A stretch of 64,000 bases of DNA, taken from Marinitoga aeolica. Lineage in GTDB: Bacteria > Thermotogota > Thermotogae > Petrotogales > Petrotogaceae. The position numbers and the translations under genes are program-made. This document shows, in pieces, positions 36,281 through 45,004 of this stretch; within the stretch, counting starts at the first letter, position 1, and every line of letters starts with the position of its first letter. The stretch spans positions 930,001 through 994,000 of the forward strand of contig NZ_CP069362.1 in NCBI RefSeq assembly GCF_029910535.1, read 5' to 3'. The notes beneath the pieces are model-generated. The model was given only the letters and a program-made list of their open reading frames with translations, made no database searches and had not been told where the DNA came from.

Positions 36281-37555
36281 ATTTTAAACGGTATTAATTT
36301 TTTCAATATTGGCATTTTAAAAGATTTAATAAAAACCAAAAATATAAAAACTTTAATTGCCCTAATCGAGGCAATAGATGATGATATTATTCAATTAAAA
36401 ATAGATAAACATAAAAGAATAATCATAGAAAATCCAAAAAGCTCATTGCCAAAAAATTTAAAAACCGGCGATTATATTAATATTGTTGATGAAAAAAGCG
36501 AAAACGCCAATATAACTCAGGCAAAAGAATTATTAGAAATTACCGAAAGCACCGAAAAGAAAAATATCGTTAAATTTCAATTATTAAATGAGAGCGTTGA
36601 ATTGAAATTAAATGGAAATATTAGAAATCCACAAATAAAAAACTTTATTACATGGCTTGGGAAGTTTATTAAAAATTTAAAATATATAAATACCGAAATT
36701 ACTAAAAATGTGATAAAAAAAACAACTATTACCAGCAATAATACTAACATTTTTCCAGAAAAAAGCATAAACAATTTCATTAAAACCTTTATAAAAGAAA
36801 TATCAAAAAGCATTATAGAAAATAAATCCTTAAAGATACCTGACCCTAAAAGTAGCGCAAAGATTATAAACAAAATAATTAAAAATATCAATGATGATAA
36901 AGATTTAAATAATAATATAAAACAATCAAAAGAAATTGACTTTAATAATATTGAAAATGATAAAAAGATAAAAAATAATACCATTAAAGAAAAGGATTTG
37001 TTTCATGATACTGATAAAAATATTTCAAAAAAAATATTCAAAAAATTCAATAATGAATTAAGTCTTTCAAATGAAAAAAAAGGATTTACTGAAAAAAAAG
37101 AAAATATTAAAAATAATATTGAAAACAAAAAAATCACAGATACTAAAGAATTACAAAAAAATCAATTTTTACATAAAGCAATAAATGCCTATAAAACTTT
37201 TTCTCAATTTGAAATTATACAAGAACCAAATTTTATTTTTCTTCAAATATTTGGAATGCCTCTTTTCTTAAATATTGAAGATGAAATAGAATATAAAGAA
37301 AACAAACAAAAGAAAATTAAAAGAATTGCTTTTTCATTTTTATCAAAAAATTTTGGTTTAATTAATAGTATTATTTACAAAAAAGAAAATAATGTTTCTT
37401 TAAACTTTTTTATTGAAAACAATATTGAAATCTTTAAAACTAATATCAACTGGTTAATCAATAATATACAAAAAGACGGAATAAAGATTGACGGTTTACA
37501 AATAAACCCTTTAGAAAAAATTTTTGAGTTAAATAAGAAGGGATTATATGGATAA
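36281..37555 (+). CDS. YlqG/FliK-like protein, probable AUU start
   Basis: 424 aa if started at ATT 36281. The N-terminal 70 residues and C-terminal 130 residues (LHKAINAYKTFSQFEI...) are ordered; the C-terminal part resembles the FliK hook-length-control C-terminal domain. The middle is a low-complexity Lys/Asn/Ile-rich linker, as in FliK-like proteins. GAGG lies at 36270-36273 and the frame is open from the rbgA stop, but the first ATG/GTG/TTG is a TTG at 36446 that would cut 55 residues of the N-terminal domain. It overlaps the next gene by 8 bp. Role unknown; probably not flagellar itself. Confidence 0.65.
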   Translation: MLNGINFFNIGILKDLIKTKNIKTLIALIEAIDDDIIQLKIDKHKRIIIENPKSSLPKNLKTGDYINIVDEKSENANITQAKELLEITESTEKKNIVKFQLLNESVELKLNGNIRNPQIKNFITWLGKFIKNLKYINTEITKNVIKKTTITSNNTNIFPEKSINNFIKTFIKEISKSIIENKSLKIPDPKSSAKIINKIIKNINDDKDLNNNIKQSKEIDFNNIENDKKIKNNTIKEKDLFHDTDKNISKKIFKKFNNELSLSNEKKGFTEKKENIKNNIENKKITDTKELQKNQFLHKAINAYKTFSQFEIIQEPNFIFLQIFGMPLFLNIEDEIEYKENKQKKIKRIAFSFLSKNFGLINSIIYKKENNVSLNFFIENNIEIFKTNINWLINNIQKDGIKIDGLQINPLEKIFELNKKGLYG

Positions 37556-37808
37556 AAAGGTTGTAGCAATAAAATATAAAGATTTTAAAGATGAAGTTCC
37601 AACCGTAATTGCTAAAGGTACTGGAATAATTGCCGAAAAAATTATTGAAATTGCTAAAGAAAATAATATTCCAATATTGAAAAATACAAAAACGGTTAAT
37701 GAATTATACTCACTTGATATACCTTCAGAAATACCTGAAGAAATGTATTTTATTGTCGCTAAAATAATCGCATATGTAATGAAACTCAATGAAAAAGAGG
37801 AGGAATAA
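37548..37808 (+). CDS. FlhB C-terminal-domain-like protein (YlqH type)
   Basis: 86 aa. KVVAIKYKDFKDEVPTVIAKGTG..IAEKIIEIAKENNIPILKN resembles the cytoplasmic C-terminal domain of FlhB/YscU export proteins. The self-cleavage NPTH motif and the membrane part are absent. AAGGGA precedes the ATG. It is paired with a FliK-like gene as in Bacillus ylqGH, which suggests a conserved substrate-switch-like pair outside the flagellar operon. Confidence 0.82.
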   Translation: MDKKVVAIKYKDFKDEVPTVIAKGTGIIAEKIIEIAKENNIPILKNTKTVNELYSLDIPSEIPEEMYFIVAKIIAYVMKLNEKEEE

Positions 37809-37810
37809 TA

Positions 37811-39580
37811 ATGGGATTAAAATATGCTATTGTATATCTTGATTTAAAACCTGAATATGCAAAATTATATAATTTACCTATAAAAATGCCTGTTTTAGTT
37901 GAAGATATAAAAAAAGTTACAGATAAAAACAAATTACCTCTTGAAGTTATTTTAAGAGGATTGGAAGCACAATATGAAATTTCAAAAGATGATTATTATA
38001 AGAGTTATCTTGTTTATTTTTATTACGAAGCATTTAAAAAAGCTTTAAATAAAAATGATTTCGAAAACGCAAACTTCTACTTAAATAATGCCAAAAAGAT
38101 TGGTGGAGAAGATTATAGATTTAATTTTTATAGAGCTCTTTTACTTAAAAAAAGCAATCAGGAAGAATTAGCAGAACTTGAATTAAAAGAATCTATATTA
38201 AAAAATCCAAATTTTTATCTTGGACACTTTGAATTAGGAAATTTAATGTTTGAAAGGAAAATATATGAAGAAGCATTAGAAGCTTACAAAAATGCTCTTG
38301 AATTAAATCCTGAATTTGTGATTCCACACTTAAAAATAGCTGATATATATATTGAAAATGGTTTATTTTCAGAAGCTATTGAGGAATTAAATGAAATATT
38401 AAAAAAAGATCCAAATTTTTCTGCAGCTTATGTAAGATTGGGTATCTTATTTAATCAACTTCAAAGATTTGAAGATGCGTTGCAAATTCAAGAAAAAGGG
38501 CTTGCAAAAGACCCTGAAAATTATGAATTACTTTATAATATAGCATACACATATGCAAAATTAGGAAGACACAGTGAAGCTACAAAACGTCTGGAAAAAG
38601 CTGCTAAAATTCATGAGGAGGATTTTATTCTTCACGAATTAGCTATTTCATACAGAAATATTGGCGAATATATAAATGCTTTTAAAACTGCAAAAAAAGC
38701 TCTTGAAATATCATCAGATGAGAATAAAGAATTAATATTGTTGTTGTTGGTAAAACTTGCTGCTATTATTGGAGATATCGAAGAAACAAAAAAATACTAC
38801 AATTTGTTGAAAAATACAAAATTTGAAATTTCGGCAAAAACATTTTATATGTTTTCATTATTATCAAATGATGACATAGATATGGCAAAAAAAATATCCC
38901 TTGAACTACATAATTATGGAATATATGGAAATATGTACCTAATCATAGAACATATTGATAATTACATTGATTATCTTGAAAACTGTACCAATAAAAACTT
39001 TACTGAAGCGTTAATTGATTCATTTGATGAATATGGTGATATTGATAAATTAGGATTATATCGAAATTTAAAGAAAAATAATATAGAGATACTCAGCCTG
39101 GTAAAAGATGACATAAATGAAGATATTAATGGCATTGAATTACTATTAAACGCATATTTATTAAGTGGTATAGATTATGGATTATCTGAAAGAGTTTCGA
39201 CATTACTGGCAAAATACGTGTGGAAAGATGGAAAAGGAATGTTAATTTCAAGATTCCTGTTAAGATATTATCAAGATAGAGTATTTGGGAATTTTAGTTC
39301 TCTTGATGTATTTGTTAATGATATTGTTGAAGAAATGAAAGATCTTAACTTTGAATTAGCCAGATTCATTTCAGATTATGAACTTCATTTAATTGATTTT
39401 GATGAATTATTAGAATATACTTTAACAAATCTGGAAGACATTATAAAAGTAATTCTTTCATACATGCATATACAACCTACTCTAAATGAAATTTTAGGCT
39501 CATCATTTGAAGATGAAAGAATTAAAAAAATATTATTGTGGGCAAAACAGTTAGATGAATTGATAAAAATATTGAAATAA
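37811..39580 (+). CDS. Tetratricopeptide-repeat protein
   Basis: 589 aa. About six TPR units between residues 70 and 310, for example YLGHFELGNLMFERKIYEEA, HLKIADIYIENGLFSEA, YVRLGILFNQLQRFEDA and YNIAYTYAKLGRHSEA. The rest is helical without a known domain. No signal peptide or membrane segment, so cytoplasmic scaffold. It starts 2 bp after the YlqH-like gene with AGGAGG upstream. Confidence 0.85.
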   Translation: MGLKYAIVYLDLKPEYAKLYNLPIKMPVLVEDIKKVTDKNKLPLEVILRGLEAQYEISKDDYYKSYLVYFYYEAFKKALNKNDFENANFYLNNAKKIGGEDYRFNFYRALLLKKSNQEELAELELKESILKNPNFYLGHFELGNLMFERKIYEEALEAYKNALELNPEFVIPHLKIADIYIENGLFSEAIEELNEILKKDPNFSAAYVRLGILFNQLQRFEDALQIQEKGLAKDPENYELLYNIAYTYAKLGRHSEATKRLEKAAKIHEEDFILHELAISYRNIGEYINAFKTAKKALEISSDENKELILLLLVKLAAIIGDIEETKKYYNLLKNTKFEISAKTFYMFSLLSNDDIDMAKKISLELHNYGIYGNMYLIIEHIDNYIDYLENCTNKNFTEALIDSFDEYGDIDKLGLYRNLKKNNIEILSLVKDDINEDINGIELLLNAYLLSGIDYGLSERVSTLLAKYVWKDGKGMLISRFLLRYYQDRVFGNFSSLDVFVNDIVEEMKDLNFELARFISDYELHLIDFDELLEYTLTNLEDIIKVILSYMHIQPTLNEILGSSFEDERIKKILLWAKQLDELIKILK

Positions 39581-39602
39581 TATATTCTGGGGAGGATTTC
39601 AT

Positions 39603-40685
39603 ATGAAAAAACTTGTATACTTGCTAATAGGTCTTATTATTCTCTTTTCTTTTATAGGTTGTACACTTAAAGAAGATAAAAAACCCGTGATTCAATTAAT
39701 TGAACCAACATCCAACCTTATTGACAGTAGTTTTAATTTAAAATTCAAAATTTCCGATGATGTTTATTTAAAAAATTGGGAAATTTCCATCGACAATCAG
39801 GTAATCAGCGCATTAAAATTTGACAGAATTAGCGAAAATGAAATAGAAGTTAGTTCATTAAACCCTTACGAAATAGATAATATACCTGATGGAGAAACGT
39901 TGAATATTTTAATTACAGCAGAAGACAATATAGGTAATAAAACTTCTTTGAAAAAAGAATTAAAAATTGGAAGGAAACCTACAATAAAACTTTTACCTTC
40001 AGAGAGTGTGTATGACACCGTCGAAGGTACATTTTCCATCCAAGCTTATTTAAAAGATATTGATGTTGCTGGTTATGAGGATTTAAACGATTACAGTTTA
40101 AGCTTATCAAATAATGATAATATGATTTATTATACAACAGCTCCACAATCAATAAAAGATGGACTACATGATAAAGAAGCCACTATAACAACGGATGTAT
40201 TTAATGCTTATGATTACCCAATTGGAGATTCATTGACTTTATATATCTCTGCTACTGATAGAGCTTCAAATACAGTTACTTACGAAAAAACGATTAAAAT
40301 TGGAGGCGATGCTCCGAAAATAACCATAGTTGAACCTAATAAATATTCAACTGCTTCAACTACCTTAACTGTAATTGCAGAAGTAACTGATGATGTAGAA
40401 ATTAAAGATATTAAATTGTTTGTTAATAATGTTGATAAAACTTCAGAAAGTGGATTATATATCGATTCTTTAAATTCCACTAAATTAACCATAGATGAAT
40501 TTAAGAATCATTCATATGTAAAAAAAGCTTATATAAAAAATGATAAAATTGAATTGTCTTCAGATTCTATTATTGAAATACAAAGCGAGGATAGAGCTGG
40601 AAATATTGTTAGTAGAGGATTTAAAATTGTAATATCGAATCCAAATTCACCAAATAAATCATTTAAAATAGTAAAAGCGTGGTGA
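39603..40685 (+). CDS. Lipoprotein with repeated Ig-like domains
   Basis: 360 aa. Lipoprotein signal with lipobox FIGC (Cys at about 20). Three related beta-sandwich repeats, each opening with a P-x-I motif (KPVIQLIEPTSN, KPTIKLLPSES, APKITIVEPNK) and ending near DRA/EDN..GN. Likely surface-exposed or periplasmic and involved in binding or cell-wall attachment. GGGGAGG is the ribosome site. Its last codons TGG TGA appear to provide the ribosome site of the next gene. Confidence 0.78.
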   Translation: MKKLVYLLIGLIILFSFIGCTLKEDKKPVIQLIEPTSNLIDSSFNLKFKISDDVYLKNWEISIDNQVISALKFDRISENEIEVSSLNPYEIDNIPDGETLNILITAEDNIGNKTSLKKELKIGRKPTIKLLPSESVYDTVEGTFSIQAYLKDIDVAGYEDLNDYSLSLSNNDNMIYYTTAPQSIKDGLHDKEATITTDVFNAYDYPIGDSLTLYISATDRASNTVTYEKTIKIGGDAPKITIVEPNKYSTASTTLTVIAEVTDDVEIKDIKLFVNNVDKTSESGLYIDSLNSTKLTIDEFKNHSYVKKAYIKNDKIELSSDSIIEIQSEDRAGNIVSRGFKIVISNPNSPNKSFKIVKAW

Positions 40686-40690
40686 TACAC

Positions 40691-43423
40691 ATTAAAAATT
40701 TCTGGGTAATATTATTTTTTCTATTTTCAATATTTGGATTTTCAAATATAGAATTTTTAAGTATATATCCACAAAACAATCAACAAAATATCTCTCCAAC
40801 AACACTTATTTTAAAATGGCAGGTAGATAATCAACAAAATAAAAAATTAATATATGACCTATATCTAGGGGAGTCAAAAACTCCCCTATTATACAGTGCT
40901 AATGTGCCAACTAATATATTTCCAATAAAAATATTAAAACCTTCAACTACTTATTATTGGAAAATTGTTGCAAAAGATGGAGATAAAAAATATGAAAGTC
41001 CACTATGGTCTTTTAAAACGCGTAATTTTTCTGATGGAGAATTAATATGGGTATCCTATGTTAAAAACAGTGAAAAATTATTGTATTATAAAGATATTAT
41101 TTTTAATATATATTCTAATACTATTGAGGCATATGATAAAAAAAAGGATTTAATTTACACCATAACTGCTAATTTTTCAGATTTCTATATAGACAAAAAC
41201 TTTATATATCTACTCCAAAAAAATATAATATCTCTATATGATATTAATACTGGTAAAATCATTAAAAAAATTACTCTTGAAGAGAATTATACTAATTTAA
41301 AATTATTATCTAATAGTAGTACAGTTTTACTGTATTCAAAAAATATCATAGATTTGTATAAATTTGACAATAAACAATTTAATAAAACGCTCAATTTAAA
41401 TTTTAATGAAGAAATAAAAAATGTTTATACCTTTAAAAATGCCTTTATAGTTAATTTAAAAGATAAAATTATTATTATCGATTATTCTGGGAAAAAACTA
41501 AAAGAATATAAACTTAAAGCTGATATTATTGATTTAAATAGCAATTTTATGCTATTGAAAATAGACAGCGTTCTATATTTATTTTCATATAATAATCAAA
41601 TGATTAAGATTGAAGATAATGTAAAAAATGCTTTTCTAAAAGAAAATAAAATATACATAGAAAAAAATAAGGAATTTATAATTTATGATATTTCAACTAA
41701 AAATAAAAAAAGATTAGATATAAAATTTAACTATAAAAATATTCTCTTCTTTAAAAACAAAATAATTTTAGTAGGAGAGAAAATTTATGCTATTGATAAT
41801 GAAGGAAATCTAATATGGAAACATGAATTTCAAAATGATAGTATTATTTCAAACATAGCTATTACCAATTATAATACTATAATATTTTCATTATTTGATA
41901 ATAAATACTATAAAATCGTAGAAATATACGATAAAGATATTATTCAAAAAAATTCATATAAAGAGTTAAATTTATCTTTAAATTCATCTATAAATTCAGA
42001 ACCAGAAAAAATTAAAGAAAACACCCTGACATCATTACCAACTCCTCTTATTATAAACCCAAAATATGATGAAAAAATTCAAGCTTTTAATATTTCACTG
42101 GAGTGGATATTACCTGGATATGAAAGTACCACGGTTACGTATGAAATTGACTTAAAAGAAATAAGTAGCGGATTAATAAAAAATAAAAAAATAAGCAATA
42201 TTTCTAATAATAGAATACTCTTATTACTTGAACCAAATACTAAATATATATGGAAAGTCATAGCGAAAGACAAAGGAAAAGTAACCCAAAGTGAGTGGTC
42301 AACATTTTCTACTAATAGTCTAAATTTTGTTTTAAAAAGGATAAAACTAAGTGGAAATCAACTGGTTTTAGATTCTACAATTAGAGACAATTTAATTTAC
42401 TTTACAGGTTATACCGTAACTCCAGAAAAAGATGTTCTAAAACTTTTATATGGAAATATCTCTACCAAATTTCTAAACCTAAAAGCATGGGATTTTGGAA
42501 ATAATCAAGATAAATATGGAACATCCATCGACTTAACTGATGATGGAACAGTTATAATTGGCGGATTTTCCTCAGAAAAAGATTTAAGAGGGGATATGTT
42601 ATTATATTCTCTTTCTAAAAACGGAAAAATTAACTGGGATATAACTACAGGAAGTTCTAAAAGAGATACTATTAATGATATATATTTCGATAATTCTGAA
42701 GAATATATTTATACAATTGGAACAATCGGAACAGATAATATGGGAAGTAACATATTATTCTCAAAATATAGTCCAAAAGGGTATAGAATTTGGTCAAGAG
42801 AATTTGGAGGATATGAGCTTGAAATAGGGGCTACTTTAAAAAGAATCGATAAATATTCATTTTTGCTGCTTGGAAGTACTAAATCATTTGGCGAAGGTGG
42901 ATATGATTATTATATTGTAAAAACAAACGAAATGGGACAAAAACTATGGGATTTAACTGCTGGAACATCAAAAGATGATTTTGCTTCTGACTTAATACAA
43001 ATATCAAAAAATGAATATATAATCTTAGGAACATCTTTTAGAGATACATTACAACCATTTCTGGCAAAAATTGATAATAGTGGCTTTAAGATTTTTGAAA
43101 AAATAATTCCTTTTACCAATGATGTAAATTTAATTAAAGCAGCTATATTCAAAAATTATTTTTATGCTGTTGGATGGTATAGAGAAAAAGATAGTTTAAT
43201 TAGAAAAGGCCTAATAACAAAGTTTGATTTTAATGGCAACCTTCTTTGGGCAAAAACATTTCAAATAAATAATCAAGATACTGTATTCACTGATATTAAT
43301 GTACAAAATAATAAAATTTTCTTATATGGTGCTTCACAATACGAAAAACCAAATTCAAGAGATATTATTATTATTCAAACAACAGAAGATTATATATTAA
43401 ATAATTTTGAAAATGCACAATGA
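40691..43423 (+). CDS. Exported protein with fibronectin-like and beta-propeller domains, probable AUU start
   Basis: 910 aa if started at ATT 40691, which gives the normal signal peptide (M)KNFWVILFFLFSIFGFS. Fibronectin-III-like domain (about 30-125, STTYYWKIVAKDGDKKYESPLW), a first propeller-like region (about 130-430), a second fibronectin-like domain (about 455-545, PNTKYIWKVIAKDKG), then a second propeller with repeats such as ITTGSSKRDTINDIYF, TAGTSKDDFASDLI and GTSFRDT. Extracellular or periplasmic. A GTG at 40682 is possible but would add a polar stretch before the signal and stands inside GGTGA. Confidence 0.72.
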   Translation: MKNFWVILFFLFSIFGFSNIEFLSIYPQNNQQNISPTTLILKWQVDNQQNKKLIYDLYLGESKTPLLYSANVPTNIFPIKILKPSTTYYWKIVAKDGDKKYESPLWSFKTRNFSDGELIWVSYVKNSEKLLYYKDIIFNIYSNTIEAYDKKKDLIYTITANFSDFYIDKNFIYLLQKNIISLYDINTGKIIKKITLEENYTNLKLLSNSSTVLLYSKNIIDLYKFDNKQFNKTLNLNFNEEIKNVYTFKNAFIVNLKDKIIIIDYSGKKLKEYKLKADIIDLNSNFMLLKIDSVLYLFSYNNQMIKIEDNVKNAFLKENKIYIEKNKEFIIYDISTKNKKRLDIKFNYKNILFFKNKIILVGEKIYAIDNEGNLIWKHEFQNDSIISNIAITNYNTIIFSLFDNKYYKIVEIYDKDIIQKNSYKELNLSLNSSINSEPEKIKENTLTSLPTPLIINPKYDEKIQAFNISLEWILPGYESTTVTYEIDLKEISSGLIKNKKISNISNNRILLLLEPNTKYIWKVIAKDKGKVTQSEWSTFSTNSLNFVLKRIKLSGNQLVLDSTIRDNLIYFTGYTVTPEKDVLKLLYGNISTKFLNLKAWDFGNNQDKYGTSIDLTDDGTVIIGGFSSEKDLRGDMLLYSLSKNGKINWDITTGSSKRDTINDIYFDNSEEYIYTIGTIGTDNMGSNILFSKYSPKGYRIWSREFGGYELEIGATLKRIDKYSFLLLGSTKSFGEGGYDYYIVKTNEMGQKLWDLTAGTSKDDFASDLIQISKNEYIILGTSFRDTLQPFLAKIDNSGFKIFEKIIPFTNDVNLIKAAIFKNYFYAVGWYREKDSLIRKGLITKFDFNGNLLWAKTFQINNQDTVFTDINVQNNKIFLYGASQYEKPNSRDIIIIQTTEDYILNNFENAQ

Positions 43424-43434
43424 CGGGGGATTAT

Positions 43435-44553
43435 ATGACAGATTATAGAAAAAGATTGATTATATTTGTAATTGTTTTTATCTCTTCATTATATATAAAC
43501 TCTATTTCACCTTTAATGACAACATTTCAAGAAAATTTTAATATTACTATATCTCAATCATCAGCATTGCCATTTACCAATACTATAGGAAATATAATAT
43601 TTGCAACTATTGCAGGGTTTATTATTTCTAGTATAGGTTTGAGAAATAGTTTGATATCTGCACTATCTTTTTTGATATTAAGTATAATTATTTTTATCTT
43701 TTCTAATAATTATATAGGATTAATTTTAGCTATGTTCTTTGTTGGTGGTGGCTTGGGTCAAATATTTTCTGTTACCACTTCAATGTATGATCATTTAGAT
43801 GTAAAATTACAAAATTATGGTTTATTTCATGCTTTCTTTGGTTTAGGCGGAATTATAGGACCATTATTTGTTTCACTCTTTTTAAAATACAATTTAGGAT
43901 ATAGAAGTTTGTTTGGTGTATATTTAGCTTTAATATCATCACTATTATTATATATAATAATAGCAAAAGTACCACAAAACATAAAATATCAATCGTTTTC
44001 TTTAGCTGAGGGTTTTTCATTGATTAAAAAAAGAATTGTTATTATATCTTTAATAATGCTTATGTTATATGCTGGTTCAGAAATTGGAAGTATAACATGG
44101 GCTGCTAACTTGTTTAAAAGCTCTTTTAACTTCACAAAAGAATCAGCTGCTATATTTATTAGCCTATTTTGGACACTTTTTACATTTGGAAGAGTAATTT
44201 CAGATAAATTATATGCTTTTTTAAAAGAGAAAACATCATTTTATTTACCAATTTTAGCTTCTACGATAATATTAATATTATTCTTATCAAAAATACCCTT
44301 TATTTTTGCATTATATGGATTTTTCTTAGGTCCTATTTTCCCATCAACACAAAAATATTTAAATGCTCATTTATCTCATAGAGAAGTAGGATTAATATCA
44401 GGCCTTGTTTTTGCTGGCACAGGCATTGGATCGATGATTATTACCACAACCATGGGTATTATAGCTGATTACAATGTTATAATAAGCTATTTACTACCTT
44501 TTTCCATACTTATTTTAATTGGATTATTATCATTATTAAGAGAAAGCAAGTAA
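43435..44553 (+). CDS. Major facilitator superfamily permease
   Basis: 372 aa, about twelve membrane segments. Features of the sugar/fosmidomycin-type MFS group are the weak loop-2 motif (IISSIGLRNSLI) and FGLGGIIGPLFVSLFLKYNLGYRSLFGVY. Substrate cannot be given; it may be an exporter or a fucose-type sugar permease. ATG at 43435 has GGGGG 5 nt upstream; an ATG at 43420 overlaps the preceding stop and has no ribosome site. The stop lies in a hairpin that is duplicated around element 2. Confidence 0.82.
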   Translation: MTDYRKRLIIFVIVFISSLYINSISPLMTTFQENFNITISQSSALPFTNTIGNIIFATIAGFIISSIGLRNSLISALSFLILSIIIFIFSNNYIGLILAMFFVGGGLGQIFSVTTSMYDHLDVKLQNYGLFHAFFGLGGIIGPLFVSLFLKYNLGYRSLFGVYLALISSLLLYIIIAKVPQNIKYQSFSLAEGFSLIKKRIVIISLIMLMLYAGSEIGSITWAANLFKSSFNFTKESAAIFISLFWTLFTFGRVISDKLYAFLKEKTSFYLPILASTIILILFLSKIPFIFALYGFFLGPIFPSTQKYLNAHLSHREVGLISGLVFAGTGIGSMIITTTMGIIADYNVIISYLLPFSILILIGLLSLLRESK

Positions 44554-44562
44554 GCCTTGCTT
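44544..44562 (+). repeat. Flanking hairpin repeat, left of element 2
   Basis: AAGCAAGTAAGCCTTGCTT, a hairpin (AAGCAAG/CTTGCTT) that includes the last codons and stop of the MFS gene. The same sequence with two changes lies at 44930-44948, right after the element. Confidence 0.7.
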
Positions 44563-44929
44563 CAGACTGTTGTCAAAGTATTTTCTAAAAAAATAATATG
44601 AGCGAATACTTGAAAATTCCCGAAAAAAATATGAATGAAGCCATGTATATTATTGGAATTCAAATATAAAACGAATGAAAACTCGAAGATTGCCTGAAAA
44701 AATTATGAATGGAGGTTTCCAAAATCACATGGATGTGATTTTGAGTGAAGCCGAGCATGGATGCGAGTCTGAACGGAAACCGAGAATAAGTAATTTTTTC
44801 AGATTAGCAGTCAAGCGTTTGAATGAGTTTTATTTTGATTCCAATTTTGAGGATTTAGAATTTTCCGTATGAGTGAATATTATTTTTGAAAATACTTTGC
44901 ATTTAATTTTTGACTTTGTCTACAAACTG
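44563..44929 (+). mobile_element. Short terminal-inverted-repeat element 2 (367 bp) with structured core
   Basis: Same ends as element 1. Its interior matches element 3 (53297) and, over the core, element 4 (57880). The core folds as P1 GGTTTC(C) (44714-44720) with GGAAACC (44775-44781); P2 CAAAATCACA (44720-44729), loop TGGA, TGTGATTTTG (44734-44743); P3 GCA-TGGA-TGC (44755-44764). Near the left end TTGTCA (44570), 18-bp spacer and TAATAT (44594) look like a promoter reading inward. A 65-codon frame (44675-44872) is conserved between copies, but the fold explains it better. No transposase gene inside. Confidence 0.75.
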
Positions 44930-44948
44930 AAGCAAGTAAATCTTGCTT
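44930..44948 (+). terminator. Flanking hairpin repeat, right of element 2; terminator-like
   Basis: AAGCAAGTAAATCTTGCTT followed by TCTTTTC. A stem-loop plus U-rich tail, hence the likely original terminator of the MFS gene, and a near copy of 44544-44562. Confidence 0.65.
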
Positions 44949-44971
44949 TCTTTTCTATTATATTATATAAT
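44943..44971 (+). promoter_or_regulatory. Promoter of the S9 peptidase gene
   Basis: TTGCTT (44943-44948), 17-bp spacer, TATAAT (44966-44971). The -35 is the right arm of the hairpin next to element 2, so terminator and promoter share sequence. Confidence 0.65.
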
Positions 44972-45004
44972 TTAATAGACTTTAATTAAGAAAGGGGATA
45001 TATT

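Noticed and set aside
36577-36984. Hydrophobic minus-strand frame inside the ylqG-like gene
   Set aside because: A shadow of the Lys/Asn-rich linker, which reads as Phe/Leu/Ile-rich on the other strand.
44675-44872. Conserved small frame in elements 2 and 3 (also 53373-53621) and a related one in element 4 (57923-58165)
   Set aside because: Similar peptides appear because the nucleotide repeats are similar. Compensated stem changes and different frame ends favour a structured nucleic acid; no ribosome site is placed well. A peptide cannot be fully excluded.
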